A DNA stretch of 64,000 nt from Leeuwenhoekiella sp. MAR_2009_132 (GTDB taxonomy: Bacteria > Bacteroidota > Bacteroidia > Flavobacteriales > Flavobacteriaceae): contig NZ_JHZY01000004.1 in the NCBI RefSeq assembly GCF_000687915.1, forward strand, positions 1,374,001 to 1,438,000. Reading direction: 5' to 3'. The notes below the pieces were generated by a model. It was given only the letters and a program-made list of their open reading frames with translations. It was not told the origin of the DNA and did no database searches. Each line of letters begins with the position of its first letter. Positions within the stretch are counted from its first letter, which is position 1. Both the position numbers and the translations under genes were made by a program. This document shows, in pieces, positions 55,465-64,000 of this stretch.

Positions 55465-58038
55465 ATGAAACGCTTCTCTTTACTTCTGTTACTAGTTATT
55501 ACTTCAATTTCCTGTCAAAATAAAGATCAGGAAAACATTCTTCCTGAACCCGGAATTTCAAAAGATCTGGCAAATTTTCGCAAAGGGCAATTAAGTGATA
55601 TCACCTACAATTTAGATTTAAGCATCCCTAAAAATCTTGAAGATTCAATACCTGCCAAATTAGAATTAGAAGTTACAATTCACGATACTTCAAGACCGCT
55701 TTATCTGGATTTTAATGTAAATGAAGGTCTTATAAATAGGGTAGTGGCAAACGGAACAGATGTCTCTATTCTACATAAAAATGAGCATTTAATTATTCCT
55801 TCAGAAAATCTTTTAGAAGGCTCTAATACATTTACAATAGACTTTATTGCCGGTGAACAATCACTTAACCGAAATTCAGATTTTTTGTACACACTTTTAG
55901 TTCCCGATCGTGCGAGTACGTTGTTTCCCTGTTTTGATCAACCCAATCTAAAAGCAAACTACATTCTAAAAATAACCGCGCCTAAAGAATGGGAAGTCTT
56001 GTGTGGTGCACCCGAAATTAGTACTAGCACAGCAGGCGATTTTACTACACATCAATTTGGAAAATCTGATAAGATGAGTACGTATCTTTTTTCTTTTGTA
56101 GTGGGTAAATTCAACACGGCAACTCAGAAGGTTGATGAGCTCAATATGAAAATGCTGTATCGGGAAACAGACTCCATTAAAATTGCAAACAGTTTAGATC
56201 CTATTTTCAAATTACATGCAGGAGCTGTAGACTTTCTTGAAGCTTATACTGCGCAAAAGTTTCCATTTCAAAAATTAGATTTTGCTTCAATTCCTATTTT
56301 TCAATATGGTGGGATGGAGCATGTGGGCGCTATTCAGTACAAAGAATCTTCATTGTTTCTAGATCATACAGCCACTGAAAATGATAAACTGGGACGCGCA
56401 AAACTTATTGCTCACGAGACTGCGCATATGTGGTTTGGTGATTTGGTAACGATGAACTGGTTTGATGATGTTTGGATGAAAGAAGTATTTGCAAATTTTA
56501 TGGCAGATAAAATTGTAAATCCTGCATTTCCCGATGTAAATCACGATTTACTTTTCGTGCTCAATCATTATCCCGGTGCTTATAGTGAAGACCGTACACA
56601 GGGTGCAAACCCCATACGACAGCAACTAGATAATCTTAAAAATGCAGGTTCTTTGTATGGCGGTATTATTTATCATAAAGCACCTATTATGATGCGCCAG
56701 TTAGAACTTGCTGTTGGAGAAAAAAAGTTTCGTGAAGGCATACAAGAGTACATAAAAACCTATGCAAATGACAATGCTGTTTGGGACGATCTGGTAGGTA
56801 TACTCGATGCTAAAACCACAATAGATCTTAACAAATGGAGTGACGTCTGGGTAAATCAAAGCAATCGACCTGTATTTACAGATAGTATTGTTTATAACGC
56901 GCAGAACGAAATAAAATCATTTATACTCTCACAACATGCCGAAGATAACACAGATAAAATATGGCCTCAGACCTTTAAAATAGGACTGGTTTACGCAGAT
57001 TCTACGCATAGCATTACGGCAACAGTTGCAGGTGCAAAACTTAATCTAAAGAGCGCGCAAGGTTTACCAAAACCATTACAAATCATTTATAACTATGACG
57101 GAATGGGTTATGGTATTTTTCCGCAAGCGGAAGAAGCGCTAACACAAATTCCTGAAATTACAGATGTTGTTGCCCGTGGTTATAGTTACATTAACAGTTA
57201 TGAAAATTTGCTTAATGGAAGTATTGCACCATCTTCAGCTTTTAAACTGTTTAAAGAAGGAATAAAAACCGAAACAAATGCCTTAATTCTGCGTCAAATT
57301 ACCAGTAAAATGGAAAGTTTATATTGGACCTATTTTGATGATTTACAACGGGAAGCTCATCAAAAAGAATTAGAAGATTTAGTGTACACCCAGCTCCAAC
57401 AAGACTTACCCGCAAATATTAAAAAGACCTTATTTGGCCTGTTTAACAGTATTGCTTATTCTAAAACCGGTAAAGAAAGGTTATATGCTATTTGGGATAA
57501 GAAGATTGAAATAAAAAATCTAAAACTCAATGAGGATGATTATACCGCAATGGCTATGAATCTGGCAGTATATAATCACGAGAATAGAGCAACTATCTTA
57601 AAAGAAGCCGAAGCTTCAATTACAAACCCTGATAAAAAAGTACGTTTTGAGTTTTTGCTACCCGCATTGGCCGCAGATACCACAACTCGCAATGCATTTT
57701 TTGAAGGTTTAAGAAATTCAAAAAATAGGGAAAAAGAATCCTGGGTGATTTCTGCTTTACATTATATAAACCATCCGTTACGTCAGGAAGATGGACTCAA
57801 AAATTTAGAAACTTCGCTAGAATTGCTAGAAGAGATTCAATTAACGGGAGATATTTTCTTTCCTAAAAACTGGCTAAACGCAACAATAGGAAAGTATTCT
57901 TCTGCTGAAGCATACCAAATACGCGAGGCATTTTTAGCTGCACATCCTAACTTAAATCCGGTTTTAAAAAGCAAATTATTACAAGCTACAGATGATCTTG
58001 ACCGTGTGCAAAAGATGCGTAAAACCATAAAAAACTAG
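55465..58038 (+). CDS. M1-family aminopeptidase, lipoprotein
   Basis: 857 residues. A lipobox (VITSISC) anchors it in the outer envelope. The exopeptidase motif reads GGMEHVGAI (the GAMEN loop variant) near 290, and zinc binding HETAHMWFGDLV with the third ligand in FANFMAD near 330-350. The C-terminal helical ERAP1-like domain occupies about 560-855. Likely removes N-terminal residues from peptides taken up for growth. Confidence 0.92.
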   Translation: MKRFSLLLLLVITSISCQNKDQENILPEPGISKDLANFRKGQLSDITYNLDLSIPKNLEDSIPAKLELEVTIHDTSRPLYLDFNVNEGLINRVVANGTDVSILHKNEHLIIPSENLLEGSNTFTIDFIAGEQSLNRNSDFLYTLLVPDRASTLFPCFDQPNLKANYILKITAPKEWEVLCGAPEISTSTAGDFTTHQFGKSDKMSTYLFSFVVGKFNTATQKVDELNMKMLYRETDSIKIANSLDPIFKLHAGAVDFLEAYTAQKFPFQKLDFASIPIFQYGGMEHVGAIQYKESSLFLDHTATENDKLGRAKLIAHETAHMWFGDLVTMNWFDDVWMKEVFANFMADKIVNPAFPDVNHDLLFVLNHYPGAYSEDRTQGANPIRQQLDNLKNAGSLYGGIIYHKAPIMMRQLELAVGEKKFREGIQEYIKTYANDNAVWDDLVGILDAKTTIDLNKWSDVWVNQSNRPVFTDSIVYNAQNEIKSFILSQHAEDNTDKIWPQTFKIGLVYADSTHSITATVAGAKLNLKSAQGLPKPLQIIYNYDGMGYGIFPQAEEALTQIPEITDVVARGYSYINSYENLLNGSIAPSSAFKLFKEGIKTETNALILRQITSKMESLYWTYFDDLQREAHQKELEDLVYTQLQQDLPANIKKTLFGLFNSIAYSKTGKERLYAIWDKKIEIKNLKLNEDDYTAMAMNLAVYNHENRATILKEAEASITNPDKKVRFEFLLPALAADTTTRNAFFEGLRNSKNREKESWVISALHYINHPLRQEDGLKNLETSLELLEEIQLTGDIFFPKNWLNATIGKYSSAEAYQIREAFLAAHPNLNPVLKSKLLQATDDLDRVQKMRKTIKN

Positions 58039-58122
58039 AAGGCAAAAGCTTAAGAATATATCTCTGTAGTATATAAGTTAGCTATATTTACACCTCAAAT
58101 CCTTTCGCCGAATGGCAAAAAA

Positions 58123-58512
58123 ATGAATCAAACTTTCCCTAAAAAAGAACATTTAAAACGTAAAAAACTCATTGATCTTCTCTTTAAAGAAGGTCAAAAA
58201 GTGAGTTCATATCCCTTGTTGCTTTTTTATACTAAAGCACCACTTTTCGAAGAAGGAATAAACATACAAGCTGGGGTTTCTGTTGCTAAGCGTAATCATA
58301 AATTAGCAGTTACCCGCAATCGCTTAAAGCGATTGATGCGAGAAGTTTATCGCAAAAATAAAACTGATTTTCAAACAAATGAGGGCACATTTGCGTTTAT
58401 GTTTATTTACACGGGACGAGAAGTATTGACCTACTCAGAAATTGAAAAGGCTATGTTGAAGTTGATCTCAAAATTTAATACTAAAGAGAATCGACCTTTA
58501 GAAAATAGGTAG
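58123..58512 (+). CDS. rnpA: Ribonuclease P protein component
   Basis: 129 residues: KKEHLKRKKLIDLLFKEGQ, then the RNA-binding loop SVAKRNHKLAVTRNRLKRLMREVYRKNK (family RNR motif near 68). It helps the catalytic RNA mature tRNA 5' ends. Unlike in many bacteria it is not beside rpmH, but in Bacteroidota such separation is common. Confidence 0.92.
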   Translation: MNQTFPKKEHLKRKKLIDLLFKEGQKVSSYPLLLFYTKAPLFEEGINIQAGVSVAKRNHKLAVTRNRLKRLMREVYRKNKTDFQTNEGTFAFMFIYTGREVLTYSEIEKAMLKLISKFNTKENRPLENR

Positions 58513-58583
58513 CTTAGTAGAGTGCGTAACCGCAATTTTGAGAGTATTTGAACTACTTGTTATTATAAACTAAAATATAGGTT

Positions 58584-59399
58584 ATGAAGATTCTAGGCTT
58601 TACGTTGCTGAGTTTAATGTATATGTGCGGTTCTCCTTCTAGCGAGGTTGAAAATATAGGAGCAATGCATATCGAAAATGATGTATATGCTGATGAGCAA
58701 CCGGCTCCTAATTTGCAAGTAGCTAACATCGAACAAAAAATCATTAAAACGGGAAGAATACGCTTTGAAACGCAAGATCTGATACAAACACGCACTCAGG
58801 TTTTGAAAGCTGTAGAAGCTTCAAACGGCTATGTACAAAATGAGAATTCGGGTAAAGATTATTCTGGAAATTTTCAAGAGTTAGAACTGCGTATTCCTAC
58901 TCAGAATTTTCAGAAAGCACTAGATTTAATAAGCGATAGTGTAGCTTTTTTTGATGAAAAATCTATTTCAAGACGTGATGTAACCGAAGAATTTATAGAT
59001 CTAGAAGCCCGTCTTAAAGCTAAACGAGAACTAGAAATGCGTTATCTCGATTTATTGAAAAAAGCAAATTCGGTAAAAGATATTTTAGAAATAGAACGAG
59101 AACTTTCAGTAATACGAGAAGAGATTGAGTCTAAACAGGGTCGTCTAAATTACTTATCAAAACAGGTTTCGTACAGCACTTTAACCGTTAACTTTTACAA
59201 GATTTCGGTTGAAAATGGAATTACAAAATCGTACGGTTCTAAAATTGTACAGGCAATAAAAGGCGGTTGGCAGGGTATTTCTACCTTTTTACTGGGTCTC
59301 ATTTATATTTGGCCGTTTATTATTATTTTAATGGTGGCTATCTTTTTATTACTAAGATGGCAAAAAAGAAATGCTAAAAAGAGAAATTCATCAATATAG
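58584..59399 (+). CDS. DUF4349 domain lipoprotein
   Basis: 271 residues. A short lipobox-like leader (LLSLMYMCGS), then a DUF4349 region: QKIIKTGRIRFETQDL, LELRIPTQNFQKALDLI and the coiled coil LEARLKAKRELEMRYLDLLKKANSVKDILEIERELSVI. It closes with a membrane helix (FLLGLIYIWPFIIILMVAIFLLL) and a basic tail. DUF4349 proteins are widespread with unknown role. It is 5 bases ahead of the S41 protease gene, likely one transcript. Confidence 0.85.
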   Translation: MKILGFTLLSLMYMCGSPSSEVENIGAMHIENDVYADEQPAPNLQVANIEQKIIKTGRIRFETQDLIQTRTQVLKAVEASNGYVQNENSGKDYSGNFQELELRIPTQNFQKALDLISDSVAFFDEKSISRRDVTEEFIDLEARLKAKRELEMRYLDLLKKANSVKDILEIERELSVIREEIESKQGRLNYLSKQVSYSTLTVNFYKISVENGITKSYGSKIVQAIKGGWQGISTFLLGLIYIWPFIIILMVAIFLLLRWQKRNAKKRNSSI

Positions 59400-59404
59400 A
59401 ATTT

Positions 59405-61030
59405 ATGAGAAAGAGAATATTGGTTTCGGTAACCGCAGTGGTAATTTTATTTACAACAGTTAGTTTTAAGAGTGATTTTTTTGAGATTGCTAAGCAGATT
59501 GAAATATTTACCACCTTGTTTAAAGAGCTTAACATGAATTATGTTGATGAGGTAAATCCGTCAAAATTAATGGACGCTGCCATAGAAGGTATGCTTTCTG
59601 AACTGGACCCGTATACAAAGTATTGGACCGAGCAGGAGGTTGAAGATGCCCGTATTAATAACACCGGAGAATATACCGGTATAGGTGCTTCAGTAATTTC
59701 AAAAGACAAAAAAATTATCATTCTGGAAGCTTATAAGGACTATCCGGCAGATAAAGCCGGTTTAAGAGCGGGTGACGAACTTATTAAAATAGGAGATATA
59801 ACTATTGCAGATTTTAATGCTGATGCGGGTGATTTACTGCAAGGTGCTCCGGGAACTTCGATTCCTATTTCTTTTAAACGCCAGGGTACTTTAAAACAAA
59901 CAACTCTTAAACGGGAAGAAATTGATATTAAAGCCGTACCCTTTTACACCTTAATTGATGGAAGTATAGGTTATGTTGTTTTATCTAAATTCAATAAAAA
60001 AGCTTCTTCAGAAACTGCAGATGCAATAAAACAATTAAAAAATGAAGGGGCTACTTCTATAATTCTTGATTTAAGAGGAAACCCCGGAGGTTTATTAACA
60101 GAAGCTATTAATGTTAGTAACTTGTTTATTCCTAAGGCACAGATTATTACCACTACAAAATCTGTTATTGAGAAATACAATCAGGAATACCGCACACCTA
60201 ATGATCCTCTAGATGTTGAAATACCTGTTGCTGTGTTAATAAATGGCCGTAGTGCATCTGCCAGCGAGATTGTTTCGGGTTCTTTACAAGATTATGATCG
60301 TGGTGTTATTGTAGGAGCCAGAAGCTTTGGTAAAGGTCTTGTACAGCGTCCTAAAGAACTAACCTATGGTACGCAGTTAAAAGTTACAATCTCCAGATAT
60401 TATACACCTAGTGGTCGTTGTATACAAGCACTTGATTACTGGAACCGTGATGATCAGGGTAATGCGATACGTACTAACGTTGCAGATTATAATGAGTTTA
60501 AAACAAGAACGGGAAGAACGGTTTATGATGGTGGTGGAGTATTACCCGATATTGAGGTAGAGTCTGCAAAATTAAGCGCGATTACTGAAGCTTTATTAAT
60601 GGACCAGGCAATTTTTGACTTTGCTACAGACTATTTCTACAAGCATAATTACGATAACTTAGAAGATTTTAAATTTACCAGTGCAGACTATACAGCTTTT
60701 AAAACTTTTCTTGAACAAAAAGGATTTACATACCAGACGCAAACTGAAAAAGATTTAGAAAAATCATTTCTTACGGCAGAAAAAGATAACCTTCAAAAAG
60801 AAATTAGTACTCAATATGCTGGTCTTATGAAGTCTATAGATACTGCTAAAAAACAACAACTAGATTCTAAAGAAAAAGAGATTTCTAATTTAATCATAGA
60901 TGAACTTGTAAAGCGGTATTTCTATAAAGAAGGTTTGTATAAATATCAAATTAAACATAATGAAGAGATCGCAGAAGCTATTTCAATATTAAAAGATACG
61001 AAGCGCTATTCGAAGATTTTGAATAAGTAA
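59405..61030 (+). CDS. S41-family C-terminal processing peptidase
   Basis: 541 residues. A signal segment (1-24), an N-terminal helical part, a PDZ domain (about 90-170: GEYTGIGASVISKDKKIIILEAYKDYPADKAGLRAGDELI) and the S41 catalytic core: ILDLRGNPGGLLTEAINVS and the Ser/Lys dyad in INGRSASASEIVSGSLQDYDRGVIVGARSFGKG. A long C-terminal helical tail follows. It cleaves tails of envelope proteins. CtpA family. Confidence 0.93.
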   Translation: MRKRILVSVTAVVILFTTVSFKSDFFEIAKQIEIFTTLFKELNMNYVDEVNPSKLMDAAIEGMLSELDPYTKYWTEQEVEDARINNTGEYTGIGASVISKDKKIIILEAYKDYPADKAGLRAGDELIKIGDITIADFNADAGDLLQGAPGTSIPISFKRQGTLKQTTLKREEIDIKAVPFYTLIDGSIGYVVLSKFNKKASSETADAIKQLKNEGATSIILDLRGNPGGLLTEAINVSNLFIPKAQIITTTKSVIEKYNQEYRTPNDPLDVEIPVAVLINGRSASASEIVSGSLQDYDRGVIVGARSFGKGLVQRPKELTYGTQLKVTISRYYTPSGRCIQALDYWNRDDQGNAIRTNVADYNEFKTRTGRTVYDGGGVLPDIEVESAKLSAITEALLMDQAIFDFATDYFYKHNYDNLEDFKFTSADYTAFKTFLEQKGFTYQTQTEKDLEKSFLTAEKDNLQKEISTQYAGLMKSIDTAKKQQLDSKEKEISNLIIDELVKRYFYKEGLYKYQIKHNEEIAEAISILKDTKRYSKILNK

Positions 61031-61140
61031 AAGACACTATTATTCAATAATTAGTACTAATTTCAGTATTTTAACAATAATACATAAGGGTTTAACCCTA
61101 TCTTAAGATTATTAACAATTTCATTTAGTATCTTCTGTTT

Positions 61141-61518
61141 ATGATAACTATAGATAAGGATACCGATAAGAACACTGAAATTTTAGGAACTGCAATTAGC
61201 TATTTAGAAGATAGAGGATTTGAAAATATAAAGGCCGATACAGAGGGCTTTGAGAGCCCAAAATCTTATATTAAACGAGGTAGCGAAGTATCAATCACAC
61301 CAGATATTGTTGCAGAGCGCGATGGTGAAAAACACATTTTTGAATTGAGCTTGAAATCTAAAAAACCGAGACTTTTAAAATCTAAATGGCTTTTTCTTGA
61401 TGTTTTAAGCGATATGAAGAAATTTAAATTTAAAATTCTTACAACTCGTGGGCATTATAAATTTACAGACGAGATGTTAGACAGTATTAGCTTAAATAAA
61501 ACACCGGTCAAGATTTAA
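61141..61518 (+). CDS. Small PD-(D/E)xK-like protein of unknown function
   Basis: 125 residues. TPDIVAERDGEKHIFELSLKSKKPRLLKSKW looks like the strand-D-strand-ExK pattern of nuclease-like folds, with D-I-V and E-L-S-L-K, but the lysine sits two positions further on than normal. It may be a degenerate nuclease fold. A terminator follows. Confidence 0.6.
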   Translation: MITIDKDTDKNTEILGTAISYLEDRGFENIKADTEGFESPKSYIKRGSEVSITPDIVAERDGEKHIFELSLKSKKPRLLKSKWLFLDVLSDMKKFKFKILTTRGHYKFTDEMLDSISLNKTPVKI

Positions 61519-61542
61519 TTGCACCATATATAACAAAACTAG

Positions 61543-61567
61543 AAACCGCCAAAAGGCGGTTTTTTTA
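61543..61567. terminator. Bidirectional terminator between the small gene and the GNAT gene
   Basis: AAACCGCC/GGCGGTTT, 8-bp stem, AAAA loop, T run; convergent genes on both sides share it. Confidence 0.85.
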
Positions 61568-62008
61568 TTTAGTTCTAAGCATTTTAATATGGGGAATGTT
61601 ATCTTCTAAATAGCCCTCACCAACTTCAACAAAACCAAGTTCATTATAAAATTTCTTGAGATACTTTTGTGCAGAAATTTGAATAATGTTTATCACAAAG
61701 CGAGATTCTAACTCGTTTATAGAGGCTTGCATAATTAACTTACCATACCCATATTTACGTTGATCCTGTTTGGTAAGAACACGGCCTATACTGGCCTCAT
61801 CAAAATAGTTTCCTTTGTTGAAAATTCGCGTATAGGCAACTAACTCTTTATCTTTATAACCCATTACGTGGATAGCTTTTTGATCTTTATCATCTATATC
61901 CTGATACACACAATCTTGCTCAACTACAAAAACGGCAGAGCGTAATTGCAACAATTCGTAAAGCATATGTATGTCAAGCTGATTAAATTCTAGTATTCTA
62001 ATTTCCAT
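61565..62008 (-). CDS. GNAT-family N-acetyltransferase (ElaA-like)
   Basis: 147 residues. LYELLQLRSAVFVVEQDCVYQDIDDKD is the ElaA N-terminus, and the acetyl-CoA loop is SIGRVLTKQDQRKYGYGKLIMQ (Q/RxxGxG/A near 85). Substrate unknown; ElaA relatives acetylate small amines or amino acids. Confidence 0.87.
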   Translation of the reverse strand: MEIRILEFNQLDIHMLYELLQLRSAVFVVEQDCVYQDIDDKDQKAIHVMGYKDKELVAYTRIFNKGNYFDEASIGRVLTKQDQRKYGYGKLIMQASINELESRFVINIIQISAQKYLKKFYNELGFVEVGEGYLEDNIPHIKMLRTK

Positions 62009-62730
62009 AGTTTATAGTTCGTTTTCCTAAGTATAGTGCAATTTTCAAATTTTAAAATATTTGTACCCCTTTTTTTGCTTTTAAAAAATTTGAAACTAGC
62101 AATTAGAATTAAGGTTGAATATAAAAGTTTATATAGGTACTGATTTAGAAAATACCGAAAAATATCTCTTTGTTTAATTAAATATTAGGTGATAGGATCA
62201 CTAAAGATTATTTGTTAATAGTGTTACCGCAAAATTACTTTGAAATAGTGCGCGTTAACAAGAACATTATTGTAAATACACTTAATATTCAATGAGTTAA
62301 CATTTAGTTAACATGACTGTTCATAAGTTGTCATCAAAAAAGTAAAATGAAAATTGCTTTATAATTAAAAAAAAACAAAGCAGAACATGGGTAATACCAT
62401 GCAAGTAAATCTTCCTATTTTTTGTATTCACTTTATGAGCAATCAAAAAGGTTATTTTTAATAAATGTTAGTAAAAACTTATCTAAAATTTTCATTTAAT
62501 TAGGGTTATCAACAATTGTTAACAGCTACTTAAATTACCTTGATAATCAAAGGATTTAAGTTGTATAATGATACTCATAATACGTTTACAACTACCCATA
62601 ATTAATAAAGCAAGAAATATATACCTAAACTTATACCGCTATTAACAGACTATAATAACAATCAGATTTTATTTAAATTTTAAAAAAGAAATATGATTAT
62701 TATATATATTGTTAACATCTAAAATTTCAG
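62009..62730. other. Long AT-rich intergenic region
   Basis: About 720 bases without a believable gene. Short features: a small hairpin CATGG/CCATG (62386-62401 area) and several GTTAAC-rich stretches. No tmRNA, RNase P RNA or riboswitch that I can recognise. Confidence 0.55.
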
Positions 62731-62736
62731 AAAAAA

Positions 62737-62763
62737 AAAGAGCTCCTATTATGGAGCTCTTTT
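62737..62763. terminator. Terminator for the small minus-strand gene
   Basis: AAAAGAGCTCC/GGAGCTCTTTT, 10-11 bp stem with a 6-base loop, A and T tracts on both sides; it lies 23 bases past the stop of the 34-residue frame. Confidence 0.8.
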
Positions 62764-62785
62764 CTTATAATTTAAAAATTGATAT

Positions 62786-62890
62786 TTAGAATTGTGAATT
62801 TACGTACGTAAATACGACTATTATGCCAAGTATAAATATACTTAGAAATAAGATTAGAATTTTGTTCTTCTTGATACTGAGTATCTTCAT
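62786..62890 (-). CDS. Possible 34-residue single-TM protein
   Basis: ATG at 62890: MKILSIKKNK, a basic start, then ILILFLSIFILGIIVVFTYV, one membrane helix, ending VNSQF. A terminator follows on the same strand. The basic-then-hydrophobic layout and the terminator argue for a real gene; too short to be sure. Confidence 0.4.
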   Translation of the reverse strand: MKILSIKKNKILILFLSIFILGIIVVFTYVNSQF

Positions 62891-63094
62891 AGGTTTACTA
62901 AGAATTCATTTAGGTGTAAAATTAAGTTAATTTTAACAACTGGAAACTATTATAGATTAAGAATTGGTTACCAAACGATTAAATAAGGATTTTAGGAAGC
63001 TTATTCCACTAAGATTAACTTAAAGTTCACGTAATAGCTCCTTTAGTTTCAGCTAATAACCCTAATTTTACGAATATTAAATACAAAGCATTGA

Positions 63095-64000
63095 ATGCCA
63101 AATAAAAAAAGAAGAAGACCCACTACACAAATTGCTGACCTTTCTCAGAAAATACTTAAAATTCTAAAAAGAGAACCCGGTAAGTTATTCAACCATAAAC
63201 AAATTGCTGCTAAGCTTCAGGTAGATGATCCTAACAGTCGCAATGAGATTGTAAAAGAACTATCACAACTCACAGCTAAAAAGCATGTAGAAGAAAAAGA
63301 ACGCGGAAAATTCAGTTTTAACGCTTCCTCGCATTACCATACCGGTAAACTCGATTGTACTTCAAAAGGTGATGGTTATGTTATAGTTGAAGGTATGGAA
63401 CAGGATATTTACATTCCTAAAAATAATATGAATAAAGCCTTAAATGGCGATACGGTTAAAGTTTACGTTTATAAACAACGTAGAAGTAAAAAACACGAAG
63501 GAGAAATAGTAGAGGTAATAGAGCGTAAAACAGAGGAGTTTGTTGGCGTGATACAAATGCAAAAAAGCTTTGCCTTTGTAAATACCTCTGCAGAAGGAAA
63601 AATGCGTACCGATATTTTTGTTCCTAAAAACAAAATAGGGGACGCTAAAGATGGTGAGAAGGTTCTTGTGAAAATTGAAGACTGGCCAGAAAAAGCAGAT
63701 TCTCCTTTTGGTCGTGTAATACAAGTTCTGGGAATGCCCGGTGAGCACAATACCGAAATACATTCTATTCTTGCTCAATATGGTTTACCTCACGATTTTC
63801 CTAAAGAAGTAGAAGAATACGCAAATAATATTGATACCAGTATAAAAGAGGAAGAGATTAAAAAACGTCGCGATATGCGTGATGTTTTGACGTTTACGAT
63901 AGATCCTAAAGATGCAAAAGATTTTGATGATGCATTAAGCTTTCAAAAGTTAGAAAATGGCAATTATGAGGTAGGAATTCATATTGCAGATGTATCGCAT
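63095..64000 (+). CDS. rnr: Ribonuclease R, N-terminal part
   Basis: A 3'-5' exoribonuclease that digests structured RNA. From ATG 63095: MPNKKRRRPTTQIADLSQKI, a winged-helix N-terminal domain (about 12-80), two cold-shock OB domains (about 85-220: GDGYVIVEGMEQDIYIP and SFAFVNTSAEG) and the beginning of the RNB catalytic domain (TFTIDPKDAKDFDDALSFQ, with metal-binding Asp residues). The gene runs past the right edge. 302 codons are visible, in frame to the end. Confidence 0.95.
   Translation, partial: MPNKKRRRPTTQIADLSQKILKILKREPGKLFNHKQIAAKLQVDDPNSRNEIVKELSQLTAKKHVEEKERGKFSFNASSHYHTGKLDCTSKGDGYVIVEGMEQDIYIPKNNMNKALNGDTVKVYVYKQRRSKKHEGEIVEVIERKTEEFVGVIQMQKSFAFVNTSAEGKMRTDIFVPKNKIGDAKDGEKVLVKIEDWPEKADSPFGRVIQVLGMPGEHNTEIHSILAQYGLPHDFPKEVEEYANNIDTSIKEEEIKKRRDMRDVLTFTIDPKDAKDFDDALSFQKLENGNYEVGIHIADVSH

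Overview
The window is 64 kb of an AT-rich chromosome from a member of the Bacteroidota, almost certainly the family Flavobacteriaceae. The signs are SPOR, TonB-receptor and DUF4349-type envelope proteins, a cysteine-free ribosomal protein L32, prolyl oligopeptidase and M1 peptidases carrying signal peptides or lipoboxes, weak Shine-Dalgarno sequences, and an integrase of the Bacteroidetes type. I cannot fix the genus by eye.

Layout. 1-19.35 kb is core chromosome: recJ (cut by the window edge), a SPOR protein, rsmI, a tdk-alr-mscL cluster, asd, a prolyl oligopeptidase, an orphan ABC ATPase, an FAD oxidoreductase, the fabH-accB-accC fatty-acid cluster, rpmF-yceD-pdxA and ribE. 39.5-64 kb is core again: mce, rbfA, a LolC/E-like permease, dusB, a TonB-type receptor, lepA with a small membrane protein, a Gfo/Idh oxidoreductase, a CPA-type antiporter, a run of exported hydrolases (MBL fold, S8 protease, two M1 peptidases), rnpA, DUF4349, an S41 protease, a GNAT and the start of rnr.

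Between them, 19,391-39,487 is a 20.1-kb integrated element in a tRNA-Met(CAU) gene. It is bounded by a 43-bp perfect direct repeat (attL 19,391-19,433; attR 39,445-39,487), with a tyrosine integrase just inside attL, a relic mobilization protein gene and candidate arm-type sites at both ends. Its cargo looks like defence and regulation: hsdM-hsdS plus a restriction-associated AAA ATPase fused to a CPBP-type membrane segment (no hsdR in the window); an XRE regulator divergent from an ECF-like sigma factor gene; a nuclease-dead Cas12f/TnpB homologue directly behind the sigma gene; two structured, guide-RNA-like repeat units behind that; a three-gene operon of a membrane TerB_N/TerB_C protein, a BrxD-like P-loop ATPase and an Lhr/BrxH-like helicase, bracketed by ~210-bp direct repeats; an unknown HTH protein; and a winged-helix/nucleotidyltransferase toxin-antitoxin-like pair with duplicated operators.

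The most exciting locus is 26.7-29.2 kb. Sigma factor and dead Cas12f are separated by 2 bp. The Cas12f-like protein has no recognisable RuvC acidic residues and stops before the zinc-finger/RuvC-III region. Downstream are two copies of a conserved hairpin scaffold, each ending in the same GCATATAYAAC sequence and then diverging completely, as expected for a fixed scaffold with a variable 3' guide. This is the architecture of an RNA-guided sigma-factor recruitment system. The element probably uses RNA to choose which promoters its sigma factor activates; the targets are not identifiable from this window alone.
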